Positions 16,177 to 23,774 of a stretch of DNA of 64,000 nucleotides are shown here, one piece after another. The position numbers and the translations under genes were made by a program. The stretch spans positions 1,860,001-1,924,000 of the forward strand of contig NZ_JAFV01000001.1 in assembly GCF_000526315.1 (NCBI RefSeq), read 5' to 3'. The stretch's first letter is position 1. Each line of letters begins with the position of its first letter. Source of the DNA: Methylopila sp. 73B. Lineage in GTDB: Bacteria > Pseudomonadota > Alphaproteobacteria > Rhizobiales > Methylopilaceae. A model generated the notes under the pieces. The model saw nothing but the letters and a program-made list of their open reading frames with translations, ran no database searches and was not told the DNA's origin.

Positions 16177-17391
16177 ATGCCCCTCACTGCCGTCGAACAA
16201 AAGCCGCTCGCGGAACTAACGCCCGACGACATAACAGCGCTGATCGGTGAACCGGAAACTGACGAACTGGAATTTAAGCAGTCGCTGAGCGAAAAGGGGG
16301 AAAAGTCCGACAGCGGCCGGGCGAAGCTTCACCGCGCGGTGTGCAGCTTCCTTAATGCCTACGGCGGCACGTTCGTCTTGGGGGTCAGCGAAGTCGACGG
16401 GGTCGCGGATGAAGTGAAACCGATCCCAGATTGCGCGCAAATTGCCGACGCACTAGAGCGAGGTATGCGCGCGGTGATGTCTCCTCCCGCCCCAAACGTC
16501 TTTGTCCGTGCAATCCCGATTGAGGGGACTGCAGGCGTCATCGTCTTCAGGGTCCTGAGATCCGAACGTCGTCCGCATGGCGTGATGAAAGAGGGCTCCA
16601 TCCGCGCCTTCATCCGTCGCGGGACCCAAACGCTGGACATGGATATGCGCGAAATTCAGGACCTAACCATTCGCGCCTACTCTGAATCCGAGCAGATTGA
16701 AAAGCGCTTGGAGCAGCTTCGCCGGCCATTTCTGCAAGCCATCGCTAAGCATGACCGGTATCCGACCCAAACGAAGTTTCCCCTCCTTTACGGCGTCCAC
16801 GCCTGCAGCGTGCCTATGACACCGATCGCCATCCCATCACTCGCGGCGGAACAGCTTCACCCGGCCCTACCGCTTTTCTCTATCCAGGACGAACGCAGCC
16901 AAGCCGCATCTGGTCGTCGATCTGAGTTTGAGATGGGGTCGTGGAAGTCGACGTTCCGTGGGCGGCGAGCCGAGTTCACGTCTGAGCATTTCAACGTGAG
17001 CGGCACGATTACAGACGACGGAAGCGTCACCTACAGCCTGGAGGTCTTCAAAGTCGGAGATGATTCATCCAGCAATTATATTAACGACGGGGACGCCGTG
17101 GGAGGCGTTGCGGCCGCTTTGAGCTGGCATCGGCATGTGCGTGAGCTGGCCAAATCGCCGAACCTTCCCTCCGCTTTCGTCTACACGATCGCAACCGGAA
17201 GTTCTGTGAGGCTCTTAAGTGGCGACCGAGTGATCGGGAGATTGTCGCCGGGACTATTCCAAAGCCCCACGCTTCGGAACGACTCGGACACGAGCGAGAG
17301 CGAAATTCTCCGACAGATGTGGTTCGACCTGTATTCCCTCCTGGGTCAGGTCTCCTCTTTCGATCCGTATCGCATCGAGCTAATCGGCTAA
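16177..17391 (+). CDS. AlbA_2/Schlafen-type domain protein, cargo gene
   Basis: A 404-residue protein from ATG 16177. Residues about 20-140 match the AlbA_2 (Schlafen-like, divergent AAA_4) domain: a conserved acidic start (TDELEFKQSLSEKGEKS), the signature FLNAYGGTFVLGVSE and later GVIVFRVLRSERRPHGVMKEGSIRAFIRRGTQT. The C-terminal 250 residues are unassigned and mostly alpha/beta. AlbA_2 proteins bind nucleic acid, and several occur in anti-phage systems or toxin-like contexts. The gene lies between the F and I head genes, has its own promoter and terminator, and is visibly more A/T rich with different codon use. It is therefore probably acquired cargo. An anti-phage or superinfection role is inferred and untested. 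Confidence 0.75.
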   Translation: MPLTAVEQKPLAELTPDDITALIGEPETDELEFKQSLSEKGEKSDSGRAKLHRAVCSFLNAYGGTFVLGVSEVDGVADEVKPIPDCAQIADALERGMRAVMSPPAPNVFVRAIPIEGTAGVIVFRVLRSERRPHGVMKEGSIRAFIRRGTQTLDMDMREIQDLTIRAYSESEQIEKRLEQLRRPFLQAIAKHDRYPTQTKFPLLYGVHACSVPMTPIAIPSLAAEQLHPALPLFSIQDERSQAASGRRSEFEMGSWKSTFRGRRAEFTSEHFNVSGTITDDGSVTYSLEVFKVGDDSSSNYINDGDAVGGVAAALSWHRHVRELAKSPNLPSAFVYTIATGSSVRLLSGDRVIGRLSPGLFQSPTLRNDSDTSESEILRQMWFDLYSLLGQVSSFDPYRIELIG

Positions 17392-17616
17392 CCGAATAGA
17401 CGCAGGGAGCGCCCTCGGCGCTCCCTGCTTTGCGGCTAGGCCATTGTCCTGCGAGACCCTAGCTTTCCCGGCATTGAGGGCCTCCACAATCTGCTGGCAC
17501 TGCTCGATCGAGAAGCAACGCATCAACAGCTTGGGGCCGTCAAACACGTAGAGCCCAGGCTCGGCCAGCTGCACCCGAGCCTCGGTCCAGCCAATTGGCT
17601 TCCACGTCGCTGTCAT
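17380..17616 (-). CDS. Hypothetical 78-residue reverse-strand cargo protein
   Basis: A 78-residue protein, MTATWKPIGWTEAR..., starting at ATG 17616 with AAAGGACCGAG directly upstream, a strong ribosome site. A much longer open frame continues upstream but crosses the protease gene on the other strand and is a shadow. The protein has a short beta segment (PGLYVFDGPKLLMRCFSIEQ) followed by a helix (CQQIVEALNAGK). Its last 12 bases overlap the end of the AlbA_2 gene, so the two genes converge. The function is unknown; it may be a partner or immunity factor of the AlbA_2 protein or an unrelated moron. Confidence 0.6.
   Translation of the reverse strand: MTATWKPIGWTEARVQLAEPGLYVFDGPKLLMRCFSIEQCQQIVEALNAGKARVSQDNGLAAKQGAPRALPASIRLAD
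17402..17431 (+). terminator. Rho-independent terminator of the AlbA_2 gene
   Basis: A perfect 12-bp stem (GCAGGGAGCGCC with GGCGCTCCCTGC) and a three-base loop, followed by TTTGC, begin 10 bases after the AlbA_2 stop. The hairpin lies inside the end of the convergent reverse gene, so it probably limits read-through from the cargo gene in the late direction. Confidence 0.7.
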
Positions 17617-17661
17617 CTCGGTCCTTTCACAGGGCCGCCACAGCGGCCTGCGCACAGGTGG

Positions 17662-17700
17662 AGGCCCGAAGGGACCGGGCAATCCCTGAAGGGCCTTCTT
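17662..17700. terminator. Imperfect hairpin before the I protease operon
   Basis: AGGCCC and GGGA (17662-17674) pair with TCCCT and GGGCCT (17683-17696) around an internal mismatch, followed by TCTT. It may end transcription reaching this point from upstream, insulating the late promoter after it. The U-run is weak, so confidence is low. Confidence 0.35.
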
Positions 17701-17777
17701 GCGGCTTTTAATCGGCTTCTGGTGAGGCGTTGAAGGGCCGGGTGCGGGTCCGCCTGCACGATGGGGCGGAGGTCGGC

Positions 17778-17799
17778 GGGGCTGACAGCTGTCAGCCCC
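17778..17799. promoter_or_regulatory. Late-operon palindrome, copy 2 (before I protease)
   Basis: A perfect 22-bp palindrome with half-site GGGGCTGACAG, ending only 33 bases before the protease start. This is the position of the Mu PI late promoter. The short distance means the transcript must start very near the ATG if the palindrome is an upstream activator site. Confidence 0.7.
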
Positions 17800-17832
17800 C
17801 GAAGCACGGCACCATGGCCGTAGCTTCGCCTC

Positions 17833-18843
17833 ATGAGCCGCCCCGCCGCAAGCCCCGATCTTTCCCTTCCCAACGTCGCCGCCGGCGTCGTCGTCACCGA
17901 CGTCGCGATCGCCGCAGCCGGCGCAGCCGCCGGCACGGCGCCAGACTGGATCAAGATCGGCCCGCGCGGATCGTTCACGACCCGCGACGGCCGCGCCTAC
18001 GCCTTCGACCCGGACACGCTCGTCGCGCGGTTCTCCGCGGACGGCGTCGACATCCCCGTCGATCTCGACCACGCGATCGTCGAGAAGGCCGCGGGCGCAG
18101 CGGCGCAGGGCTGGGTCAAACAGCTCGAGGCCCGCGCCGATGGGCTCTACGGCAAGGTGGAATGGCTCGCTGGCGGCAAGGCCGCGCTCGCAGCCCGCAC
18201 CCACCGCTACGTCTCGCCCTCCTTCCACCACGACGCCGCGGGCGTCGCGACGTGGATTCACTCGATCTCGCTGGTGCCCGCGCCGGCGCTTCCCGGAGCC
18301 GCCGTCGCCTCGGCCGGCCATGCTCAAACCCACCCGGAGACTTCCATGAAGGGAATCGCTGCGGCGCTCGGCCTCAACGCCGACGCCAACGAGGCCGCCT
18401 GCCTCTCCGCCTTGACCGAGATCCGGTCGAAGACGGTCGACAAGGCCGTGCACGACGAGGCGCTCGCCTCGCTCTCCGCCGCCAAGACCGAGCTGGACGG
18501 CATCAAGGCCGCCGCCCGGAAGAAGGAGGTCGACGATCTCCTCGAGGGCGCGCTGAAGGCGAAGACCATCGTGCCGGCCGAGCGCGACGCCTACGCCAAC
18601 CTCTGCGCCACCGACGCCGGCCTCGCCAGCGTCCGTGAGCTGCTGAAGGTGAAGCCGGCCCAGCTCGGCGCGTCCGGACTGGACAGCCGGCCGGCGCCCG
18701 CCGGCGGCCTTGCAGCCCCCGACGTCAACCCGGTCACGCTCGCCGCCAAGGCGCAGATGTACCAGTCGGACATGCGCGCGAAGGGCGTCGAGGTCTCGAT
18801 CTCCGACGCCGTCAATGCCGTGTCCGCGGAGGGCGCGCGCTGA
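17833..18843 (+). CDS. Mu I-like head maturation protease / scaffold precursor
   Basis: A 336-residue protein of the Mu I family. The N-terminal protease domain spans about residues 40-165: a conserved IPVDLDHAIVEKAAGAAAQGWVKQLEARADGLYGKVEW, then RYVSPSFHHDAAGVATWIHSISLVPAPALPG. The C-terminal third is a helical, Ala/Lys-rich scaffold (residues about 170-300). In Mu the full protein cleaves itself and the scaffold during prohead maturation. No clear Shine-Dalgarno precedes the ATG. An internal start at 18346 would yield the scaffold alone. Confidence 0.9.
   Translation: MSRPAASPDLSLPNVAAGVVVTDVAIAAAGAAAGTAPDWIKIGPRGSFTTRDGRAYAFDPDTLVARFSADGVDIPVDLDHAIVEKAAGAAAQGWVKQLEARADGLYGKVEWLAGGKAALAARTHRYVSPSFHHDAAGVATWIHSISLVPAPALPGAAVASAGHAQTHPETSMKGIAAALGLNADANEAACLSALTEIRSKTVDKAVHDEALASLSAAKTELDGIKAAARKKEVDDLLEGALKAKTIVPAERDAYANLCATDAGLASVRELLKVKPAQLGASGLDSRPAPAGGLAAPDVNPVTLAAKAQMYQSDMRAKGVEVSISDAVNAVSAEGAR
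18346..18843 (+). CDS. Internal-start scaffold protein (Mu Z-like)
   Basis: An in-frame ATG inside the protease gene, preceded by CCGGAGACTTCC, gives a 165-residue product beginning MKGIAAALGLNADANE. In Mu the separate scaffold Z is made from exactly such an internal start in gene I. The product is predicted to be helical and charged, as expected for a scaffold that is later degraded. The internal start has a better ribosome site than the protease start itself. Confidence 0.6.
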   Translation: MKGIAAALGLNADANEAACLSALTEIRSKTVDKAVHDEALASLSAAKTELDGIKAAARKKEVDDLLEGALKAKTIVPAERDAYANLCATDAGLASVRELLKVKPAQLGASGLDSRPAPAGGLAAPDVNPVTLAAKAQMYQSDMRAKGVEVSISDAVNAVSAEGAR

Positions 18844-19229
18844 TGTCGGTCCTCGGCCCTCTCATCCGCTCCTTCGAGGCCTCGGCCGCCGTCGAGGGCT
18901 ACCGCTTCGCCGCCGGCGCAAACGACGGCGCCAAGGTCCGCCGTGCAGCGTCCGCCACCGACCGGATCGCCGGCGTGACCGAGCGCATGGGCGCAGGCGC
19001 CGCCGGCGACATGCTCGACGTCGTGCTCGCCGGTCCGACCGAGGTGCTCGCCGGCGGGACCTTCGCCGCCTTCGACCCGCTGACGTCCGACGCGACGGGC
19101 CGGGCGATCAGGGCGGTCCCGGTCGCCGGCCAAGTCGTGCGGGTCGGCGGCTACGCGCTCGCCGACGCGGTCGCCGGCGACATCGTCCAGGTGAACGTCG
19201 CCCCGAGCATCATCAACACGCCGGCCTGA
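18843..19229 (+). CDS. DUF2190-like capsid decoration protein
   Basis: A 128-residue beta-rich protein in the position of the small head protein between scaffold and major capsid. Its pattern (FEASAAVEGYRFAAGAND, ATDRIAGVTERMGAGAAGDMLDVVLAGPTEVLAGGTFAAFDPLTSDATGRAIRAV, GGYALADAVAGDIVQV) fits DUF2190-type decoration or cement proteins that bind the capsid surface. The ATG overlaps the protease stop (TGATG). Confidence 0.7.
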   Translation: MSVLGPLIRSFEASAAVEGYRFAAGANDGAKVRRAASATDRIAGVTERMGAGAAGDMLDVVLAGPTEVLAGGTFAAFDPLTSDATGRAIRAVPVAGQVVRVGGYALADAVAGDIVQVNVAPSIINTPA

Positions 19230-19267
19230 CGTTCGTCGCCGCGCCCGACCTGAAGGACTGACCCGTA

Positions 19268-20233
19268 ATGAGCCGTCCGTTCCCCGTCTCTGCGTCGCTG
19301 ACCGCCATCGCGATCGGCTACCGCAACACCGCGAACATGCTGATCGCGGACCGCGTGCTGCCGCCCGTGGCCGTGTTCTCCGAGCGGTTCAAGTGGATCG
19401 AGTACCCGATCAAGGAAGGCTTCCGCCTGCCGGACAACCGGGTCGGCCGCACCGGCGAGGTCAACCGCGTCGACTTCTCGGCCAACGAGAAGGATAGCTC
19501 CGTCGTCGACTACGGTCTCGAGGCCCCGATCCCGATCTCGGACATCGAAGAGGCTCGGCGCATGCGCGAGCTGGGGCAGTCGACCGTTGATCCTGAGCAG
19601 CAGGCGGTGGAAGGCATCGCGAACTACAATCTGCTTGCCCGCGAACGCCGCGTCTCGTCCCTCGTCCACAATCCGCTGAGCTACGCCGCGTCGCGCCGGA
19701 TCGTGCTCTCGGGCACCTCGCAGTTCAGCGACTACGTCAACTCCGACCCGATCGGCGTCATCCGCGCGGCGCTCGAGGGAACGCTGATCTTCCGGCCGAA
19801 CAAGCTGGTGATGGGCAGCCGCGTCTGGTTCTACCTCGCGTCGCACCCGAAGGTGATCAACGCGGTGAAGGGCGGGCTCACGACCTCCGGCATCGTGACC
19901 AAGGAACAGTTCGCGGCGCTGTTCGAGGGCATTACCGAAATCCTCGTCGGCGAGGCCTACCTCGACGCCGCGAAGTGGGGTCAGGCCGTCGATCTGCAGC
20001 GGGTGTGGGGCAACCACATCGCCGCGATCCACGTGAACCCGCAGGCCTCGACCACCAGCGGCGTCACCTTCGGCTACACGGCGACCTATGGCTCGGCGAT
20101 CGCCGGCCGGCTGCAGGACCCCAAGATCGGCCTGCAGGGCGGCGTCGCCGTACGCGCCGGCACGCGCGAGCGTCAGCTGATCGTCGCGCCCGACGTCGGC
20201 TTCTTCATCCAGAACGCGGTTCCGAACGGCTGA
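19268..20233 (+). CDS. Major capsid protein (Mu gpT-position)
   Basis: A 321-residue protein in the gpT position directly after the decoration protein. It has an N-terminal arm, an EYPIKEGFRLPDNRVGRTGEVNRVDFSANEK segment (E-loop-like), a spine-helix region (QQAVEGIANYNLLARERRVSSLVHN) and a C-terminal domain containing TASTTSG-like turns and QLIVAPDVGFFIQNAV. These are typical of HK97-fold major capsid proteins in alphaproteobacterial phages. It would form the icosahedral shell. Confidence 0.85.
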   Translation: MSRPFPVSASLTAIAIGYRNTANMLIADRVLPPVAVFSERFKWIEYPIKEGFRLPDNRVGRTGEVNRVDFSANEKDSSVVDYGLEAPIPISDIEEARRMRELGQSTVDPEQQAVEGIANYNLLARERRVSSLVHNPLSYAASRRIVLSGTSQFSDYVNSDPIGVIRAALEGTLIFRPNKLVMGSRVWFYLASHPKVINAVKGGLTTSGIVTKEQFAALFEGITEILVGEAYLDAAKWGQAVDLQRVWGNHIAAIHVNPQASTTSGVTFGYTATYGSAIAGRLQDPKIGLQGGVAVRAGTRERQLIVAPDVGFFIQNAVPNG

Positions 20234-20280
20234 CCTCCGTGAAGCCCCGCACCCGCCGCCCTACGAAAAGGACATCCGGC

Positions 20281-20862
20281 ATGGACACTTCCGAGAGCAC
20301 CTCGGCCGACGCGGCGAAGGCGGCGGCTGACGAGCGCCTGGCGCTCGCCGAGGCCGAGCGTCAGGCGCAGGTCGATCTGACCACGGCCCAGACCGACGAA
20401 GAGCTGCGAGCAGCCGAGAAACTGGCGGCGGAAGCCGCCGCTGATCGCAGCGCCGCCGCGGACGAACTGCGCCGCGCGACCGGCCGGCGGCTGTCCGCGG
20501 CATCGGGCGTGTCGCCCTCGAGCGTCCAGCTCGAGCCGTCCACCGAGCCCCGCCAGCGCCTTGCGGACACAGTCGTGGTCGAGCGTCCGGTCGCCCGGGC
20601 TTCGGGCTACGCGGTGCCCCCGGCGGTCGATCCCAACGCGCCGCTGTTTCCGGCGAAGGCGCGCGTCATGGCCGGCGGCGCAGTCCAGCAGGCCGTCCCG
20701 GCCGAGGCGATCGACGGCGAGCGGCGCAGTGTGCTGATCACCAGCCGGGTGCTGCACGACGAGGTGCTCTATGAGGCCGGCGCCCCGGCCGAGGTCACTC
20801 GCGCGCAGTTCATCGCCCTGCGCGACGCCGGCGCCACCGAAGGCTACTGGCCCGGCGACTGA
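20281..20862 (+). CDS. Hypothetical head-region protein
   Basis: A 193-residue protein beginning with a long Ala/Glu-rich helix (residues about 5-70, probably coiled coil). A beta-rich C-terminal domain follows (VLITSRVLHDEVLYEAGAPAEVTRAQFIALRDAGATEGYW). This end resembles the small Mu gp35-type proteins that precede DUF1320 in Mu-like phages. The start ATG at 20281 follows AAGGACATCCGGC. The role is probably head completion, but this is not established. Confidence 0.6.
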   Translation: MDTSESTSADAAKAAADERLALAEAERQAQVDLTTAQTDEELRAAEKLAAEAAADRSAAADELRRATGRRLSAASGVSPSSVQLEPSTEPRQRLADTVVVERPVARASGYAVPPAVDPNAPLFPAKARVMAGGAVQQAVPAEAIDGERRSVLITSRVLHDEVLYEAGAPAEVTRAQFIALRDAGATEGYWPGD

Positions 20863-21025
20863 GATACCCCGAGAGGGGCGGTCCGGTACGGCTCGCGAGG
20901 CCCCCGGCACGCTAGGCGGACGCGGTCCCACGTTGCTCACCGGGACCAGTCGTAGGGGTTCAGCCCGCCGCCCCGTTTTGGATGCCAGCCGAGGCGCGCC
21001 GTCACAGAGGGCGAATATCGGCCGA

Positions 21026-21050
21026 GAGGGGTGGAAGCCCCTCACCCTTT
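21026..21050 (+). terminator. Hairpin before the DUF1320 gene
   Basis: GAGGGG (21026-21031) pairs with CCCCTC (21038-21043) around a six-base loop, followed by ACCCTTT. It is the only clear structure in the 208-base gap 20863-21070. A similar arrangement, ending CCCTTTCCA, occurs before the E gene. It may attenuate transcription after the highly expressed capsid genes. Confidence 0.35.
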
Positions 21051-21070
21051 CCATAGAAGGCCCGCCGCCC

Positions 21071-21538
21071 GTGCCCTCCTACGCTCTTCTCGCTGACATC
21101 GAAGCGCGCTATCCGGCCGAGCTGATCGTGCTCGCCGGCGACGAGACCACCGGCCTGCGCGACGATGGCCGCGTCGAGCGCGCGCTCGAGGACGCGTCGT
21201 CCGAGATCCGCGGCATCCTGAAGGCGCGCTATGCGCCGGCCGAGCTGGCGCGCCTCGACGAGGACAGCCTCGAAACCCTGAAGATCTACTGCATCGATCT
21301 CGCGCTCTACCGGATCGCCATTTCCTTCTCGCGCTCGAACGAGCGGATCAAGGAGCGGTACGACGCGGCGATCAAGCGGCTCGAGGCGATCGCCTCGGGG
21401 AAAGGCGGCCTGTCGTTCACCCCGGGCGGCGGTGGTGACGACGGGCCGTCCGCTCCCGCCGGCGCGGCCTCGCCGAACGAGGTGCTGATCGACGCGCCGG
21501 TGCGCATCTTCTCGCCTCGTCGCATGCGGTTCTCGTGA
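21071..21538 (+). CDS. DUF1320 head-tail connector (Mu gp36-like)
   Basis: A 155-residue protein from a GTG start. It matches DUF1320: YALLADIEARYPAELIVLAGDETTGLRDDGRVERALEDASSEIRGILKARY, followed by CIDLALYRIAISFSRSNERIKERYDAAIKRLEAIA. In Mu-like phages this protein lies between head and tail genes and is believed to be a head-completion or connector protein. The C-terminus is a Gly/Pro-rich tail ending IFSPRRMRFS. Confidence 0.85.
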   Translation: MPSYALLADIEARYPAELIVLAGDETTGLRDDGRVERALEDASSEIRGILKARYAPAELARLDEDSLETLKIYCIDLALYRIAISFSRSNERIKERYDAAIKRLEAIASGKGGLSFTPGGGGDDGPSAPAGAASPNEVLIDAPVRIFSPRRMRFS

Positions 21539-21539
21539 G

Positions 21540-22022
21540 ATGGCCGGCGTCTCGATCTCCGTCGACCTGACCGGCCTCGGCCGCGCCGAGCAGATCGTCG
21601 CTGCGCTTGCGGGCTTCGACGGCGAGCCGCTGATGTCGGCGATCGGCGCGGTCGGCGAGAGCCAGACGCGCCGGCGGATCTCCGACGAGAAGACGTCGCC
21701 GGACGGCACGCCCTGGGCGCCGAACCGTCGCGGCGGCTCGATCCTCGTCGATACCGGGCAGCACCTCCTTCAGTCCGTCGCATGGACCGCCTCGTCGGAC
21801 GAGGCGGTGTGGGGCGCGTCCTGGGAGCACGCCCACGTGCATCAGGAGGGAGCGACCATCATCCCGAGGAACGCCGAGGTGCTCGTGTTCGAGAGCGACG
21901 GGTCCACGTTCTTCGCGAAGAAGGTCACGATCCCGGCCCGGCCGTTTGTCGGCATTTCCGACGACAACCGCGCCGAGATCGAGGAGCTGGTGACGGACTT
22001 CCTCGGAGGGCTGTTCCGGTGA
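21540..22022 (+). CDS. Phage virion morphogenesis protein (Mu gpG / P2 gpS family)
   Basis: A 160-residue protein matching the Phage_tail_S / gpG family: EPLMSAIGAVGESQTRRRISDEKTSPDGTPWAPN near the start, LVDTGQHLLQSVAWTASSDEAVWGASWEHAHVHQ in the middle and IPARPFVGISDDNRAEIEELVTDFL at the end. This family completes tails or joins head to tail. It starts at the ATG two bases after the DUF1320 stop and overlaps the next gene by four bases. Confidence 0.88.
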   Translation: MAGVSISVDLTGLGRAEQIVAALAGFDGEPLMSAIGAVGESQTRRRISDEKTSPDGTPWAPNRRGGSILVDTGQHLLQSVAWTASSDEAVWGASWEHAHVHQEGATIIPRNAEVLVFESDGSTFFAKKVTIPARPFVGISDDNRAEIEELVTDFLGGLFR

Positions 22023-22645
22023 TCACGCCCGCCCGCCTCTCCGCCATGATCGCGGCGTCCCGGCTCGAGGCCGCCAAGACGGCGATCGTCGCGACGCTCG
22101 ACACCCTGATGCCCGACGTCACCGTGGAATCGCATCCCGGCAAGCTCGACATCGCCGACGTCGTCGCGAAGGCGGTCGTCAAAGCGCCGGGCGTCGCGGT
22201 CGGCTGGACGCGCATCCGCACGCCGCGCGACGTCGGGGGCACGTTCGGCTCCGTTGTCGAGTGGGCCGCCTACATCGTGGTGGAAGACACCGCCGACCTC
22301 GCCACGCGGCGCAGGATGGAGCGCGAGGACATCGCGCATGCGATCGGCTCGTTTCTGCTCGCCGTCCTCGCCGACGCTGACACGCCGAGCTGGGGCCTTC
22401 GCAACATCACGATGCCGTCGCGCGATCCCGCGCCGGAGCTGCGGCCCGTCTTCACCACGAAGAGCTTCGAAGGCGGCGCCGCCTATTACGCCGTGACGTG
22501 GACGCAGACGCTGATCGACGAGGGCGCGCCGTTCATGTCGGCCGCGACGCCGGCGTTCGACGAGGCCACCCTCGAGGCGAAGTTCGGCGACGACGGCATT
22601 CCGCCCGAGATCCTCGCCCTTGCACGCGGGGAGCTTGGATCGTGA
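22019..22645 (+). CDS. gp37-like head-tail joining / tail terminator protein
   Basis: A 208-residue protein with a GTG start overlapping the gpG stop. The pattern of a helical start, then VGWTRIRTPRDVGGTFGSVVEWAAYIVVEDTADLATRRRMEREDIAHAIGSFLLAVL, then the beta-rich AAYYAVTWTQTLIDEG, resembles Mu gp37 (Gp37 family). This protein is thought to be a tail terminator or joining factor. Position between G and the tail genes supports this. The family match is by pattern and order. Confidence 0.7.
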   Translation: MITPARLSAMIAASRLEAAKTAIVATLDTLMPDVTVESHPGKLDIADVVAKAVVKAPGVAVGWTRIRTPRDVGGTFGSVVEWAAYIVVEDTADLATRRRMEREDIAHAIGSFLLAVLADADTPSWGLRNITMPSRDPAPELRPVFTTKSFEGGAAYYAVTWTQTLIDEGAPFMSAATPAFDEATLEAKFGDDGIPPEILALARGELGS

Positions 22646-23130
22646 GCCGTCTCGCCGCCACCGAGATCCGCCGGCTGCACCGCAAGGTCGCCCAGGCCGA
22701 CCGGCGCATCGCATGCGCCGTGCTGACCGGCAAGGTGCATCCCGGCAGTCAGGACGCCGAGAAGCGGACGGTCCGCCTCGAGCTGGGCAAGACCGCGGAC
22801 GGCAAGCCCGTGCTCTCGCCGCCGGTGCGCTGGCAGCAACAGGGCGCCGGCACGCTGCAGATCCACGCCACGCCGAAGGACGGCGAGCAGATGGTGCTGC
22901 AGTCACCCTCCGGCACGATCGGCGGCGCCTCGCTCGCGGTGTGGGGAACCTACGACAAGGACACCGCGCCGCCGTCCAAGGCGACCGACGCGGCCGTCGT
23001 CCAGTTCGGGAACGCCTCGATCACGATGAAGAACGGGTCGCTGCGGTTCGCCTGCGGCGCGACCGTGCTCGAGCTGACGCCGGGCAAGACGACGCTGACG
23101 ACGCCGGCCTTCGCAGGGGTGAAGGGCTGA
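22642..23130 (+). CDS. Baseplate assembly protein V-like spike
   Basis: A 162-residue protein with a GTG start overlapping the previous stop. It starts with a helical region and continues in a beta-rich part with an OB-fold-like segment (RIACAVLTGKVHPGSQDAEKRTVRLELG) and C-terminal strands (QFGNASITMKNGSLRFACGATVLELTPGKTTLTTPAF) of the spike beta-helix type. P2 gpV trimers form the puncturing spike at the baseplate centre. A separate tip protein is encoded next. Confidence 0.75.
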   Translation: MSRLAATEIRRLHRKVAQADRRIACAVLTGKVHPGSQDAEKRTVRLELGKTADGKPVLSPPVRWQQQGAGTLQIHATPKDGEQMVLQSPSGTIGGASLAVWGTYDKDTAPPSKATDAAVVQFGNASITMKNGSLRFACGATVLELTPGKTTLTTPAFAGVKG

Positions 23131-23402
23131 TGCCCGGCGTCGCGGTCAAATCGCTCGACGCCGCCGGCGGCGCGCAGCTCGCCGGCGGCCAGGACTGGTT
23201 TCGGGTCGAAGGGCAGCTCGTCGTGGTGATCGGCGATCCCGTGACGCCCCACAGCCCGCAGAAGACCAAGCATTCCGGATCGCCCGAGATGGTCGGCGCT
23301 TCGGGCTGGATGAGCCTCGACGGCAAGGCCGTGTGCCGCGCCGGCGACGAGGCTGACTGCGGCCACGCCTCGACCGGGCGCGGCTGGTTTTCCATCGCCT
23401 GA
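23130..23402 (+). CDS. PAAR-like spike-tip protein
   Basis: A 90-residue protein with the PAAR-type pattern: VIGDPVTPHSPQKTKHSGSPEMVGASGWMSLDGKAVCRAGDEADCGHASTG. His and Cys residues (PHSP, KH, VCR, DCGH) could bind a metal at the tip, as in phage and type VI spike cones. It starts on an ATG overlapping the gpV stop (TGATG), which fits a spike and tip made together. Confidence 0.7.
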   Translation: MPGVAVKSLDAAGGAQLAGGQDWFRVEGQLVVVIGDPVTPHSPQKTKHSGSPEMVGASGWMSLDGKAVCRAGDEADCGHASTGRGWFSIA

Positions 23403-23413
23403 GGAGGGCGCGC

Positions 23414-23749
23414 ATGACCAAGGAAACCTACACCGTCACGAAGCTCGCCGGGCCTTACGTCGCCGGACATCGGGTCTCTGTCGGCGACACGCTCGAGCTG
23501 ACCGAGAACGAGGCGCGCTACGAGCTGCAGACGCAGGCGATCGTCCGCAAGGGCGAGAAGCTGCCGTCCGACAAGCCGACGCCGGAGCTTGAGCAGATCC
23601 AGGCGAACGCCCGTGGCGAGACCGTGACGCCAGCCGAGCCGGCCGCGTCCGAGCCGACGCCGGCGCCGAGCGCCCCGACGCCGACGCCGGCCCCTGCCGC
23701 CGGCGACGGCGCCGCGAAGACTTCGAGCCCGGCCTCGAAGCCGTCCTGA
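23414..23749 (+). CDS. Hypothetical phage protein with Pro/Ala-rich tail
   Basis: A 111-residue protein with a small N-terminal beta domain (TYTVTKLAGPYVAGHRVSVGDTLELTENEARYELQTQAI). A long Pro/Ala/Thr-rich tail (residues about 65-111) follows. The N-terminal domain resembles short phage modules of the YTVxxPxxxxGxxxxxGDxxxLTxxEA type found next to structural genes. The ATG follows GAGGAGGGCGCGC. The function is unknown. Confidence 0.6.
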   Translation: MTKETYTVTKLAGPYVAGHRVSVGDTLELTENEARYELQTQAIVRKGEKLPSDKPTPELEQIQANARGETVTPAEPAASEPTPAPSAPTPTPAPAAGDGAAKTSSPASKPS

Positions 23750-23774
23750 AGCCGCTTCGAAGGGGTCGCGAACG

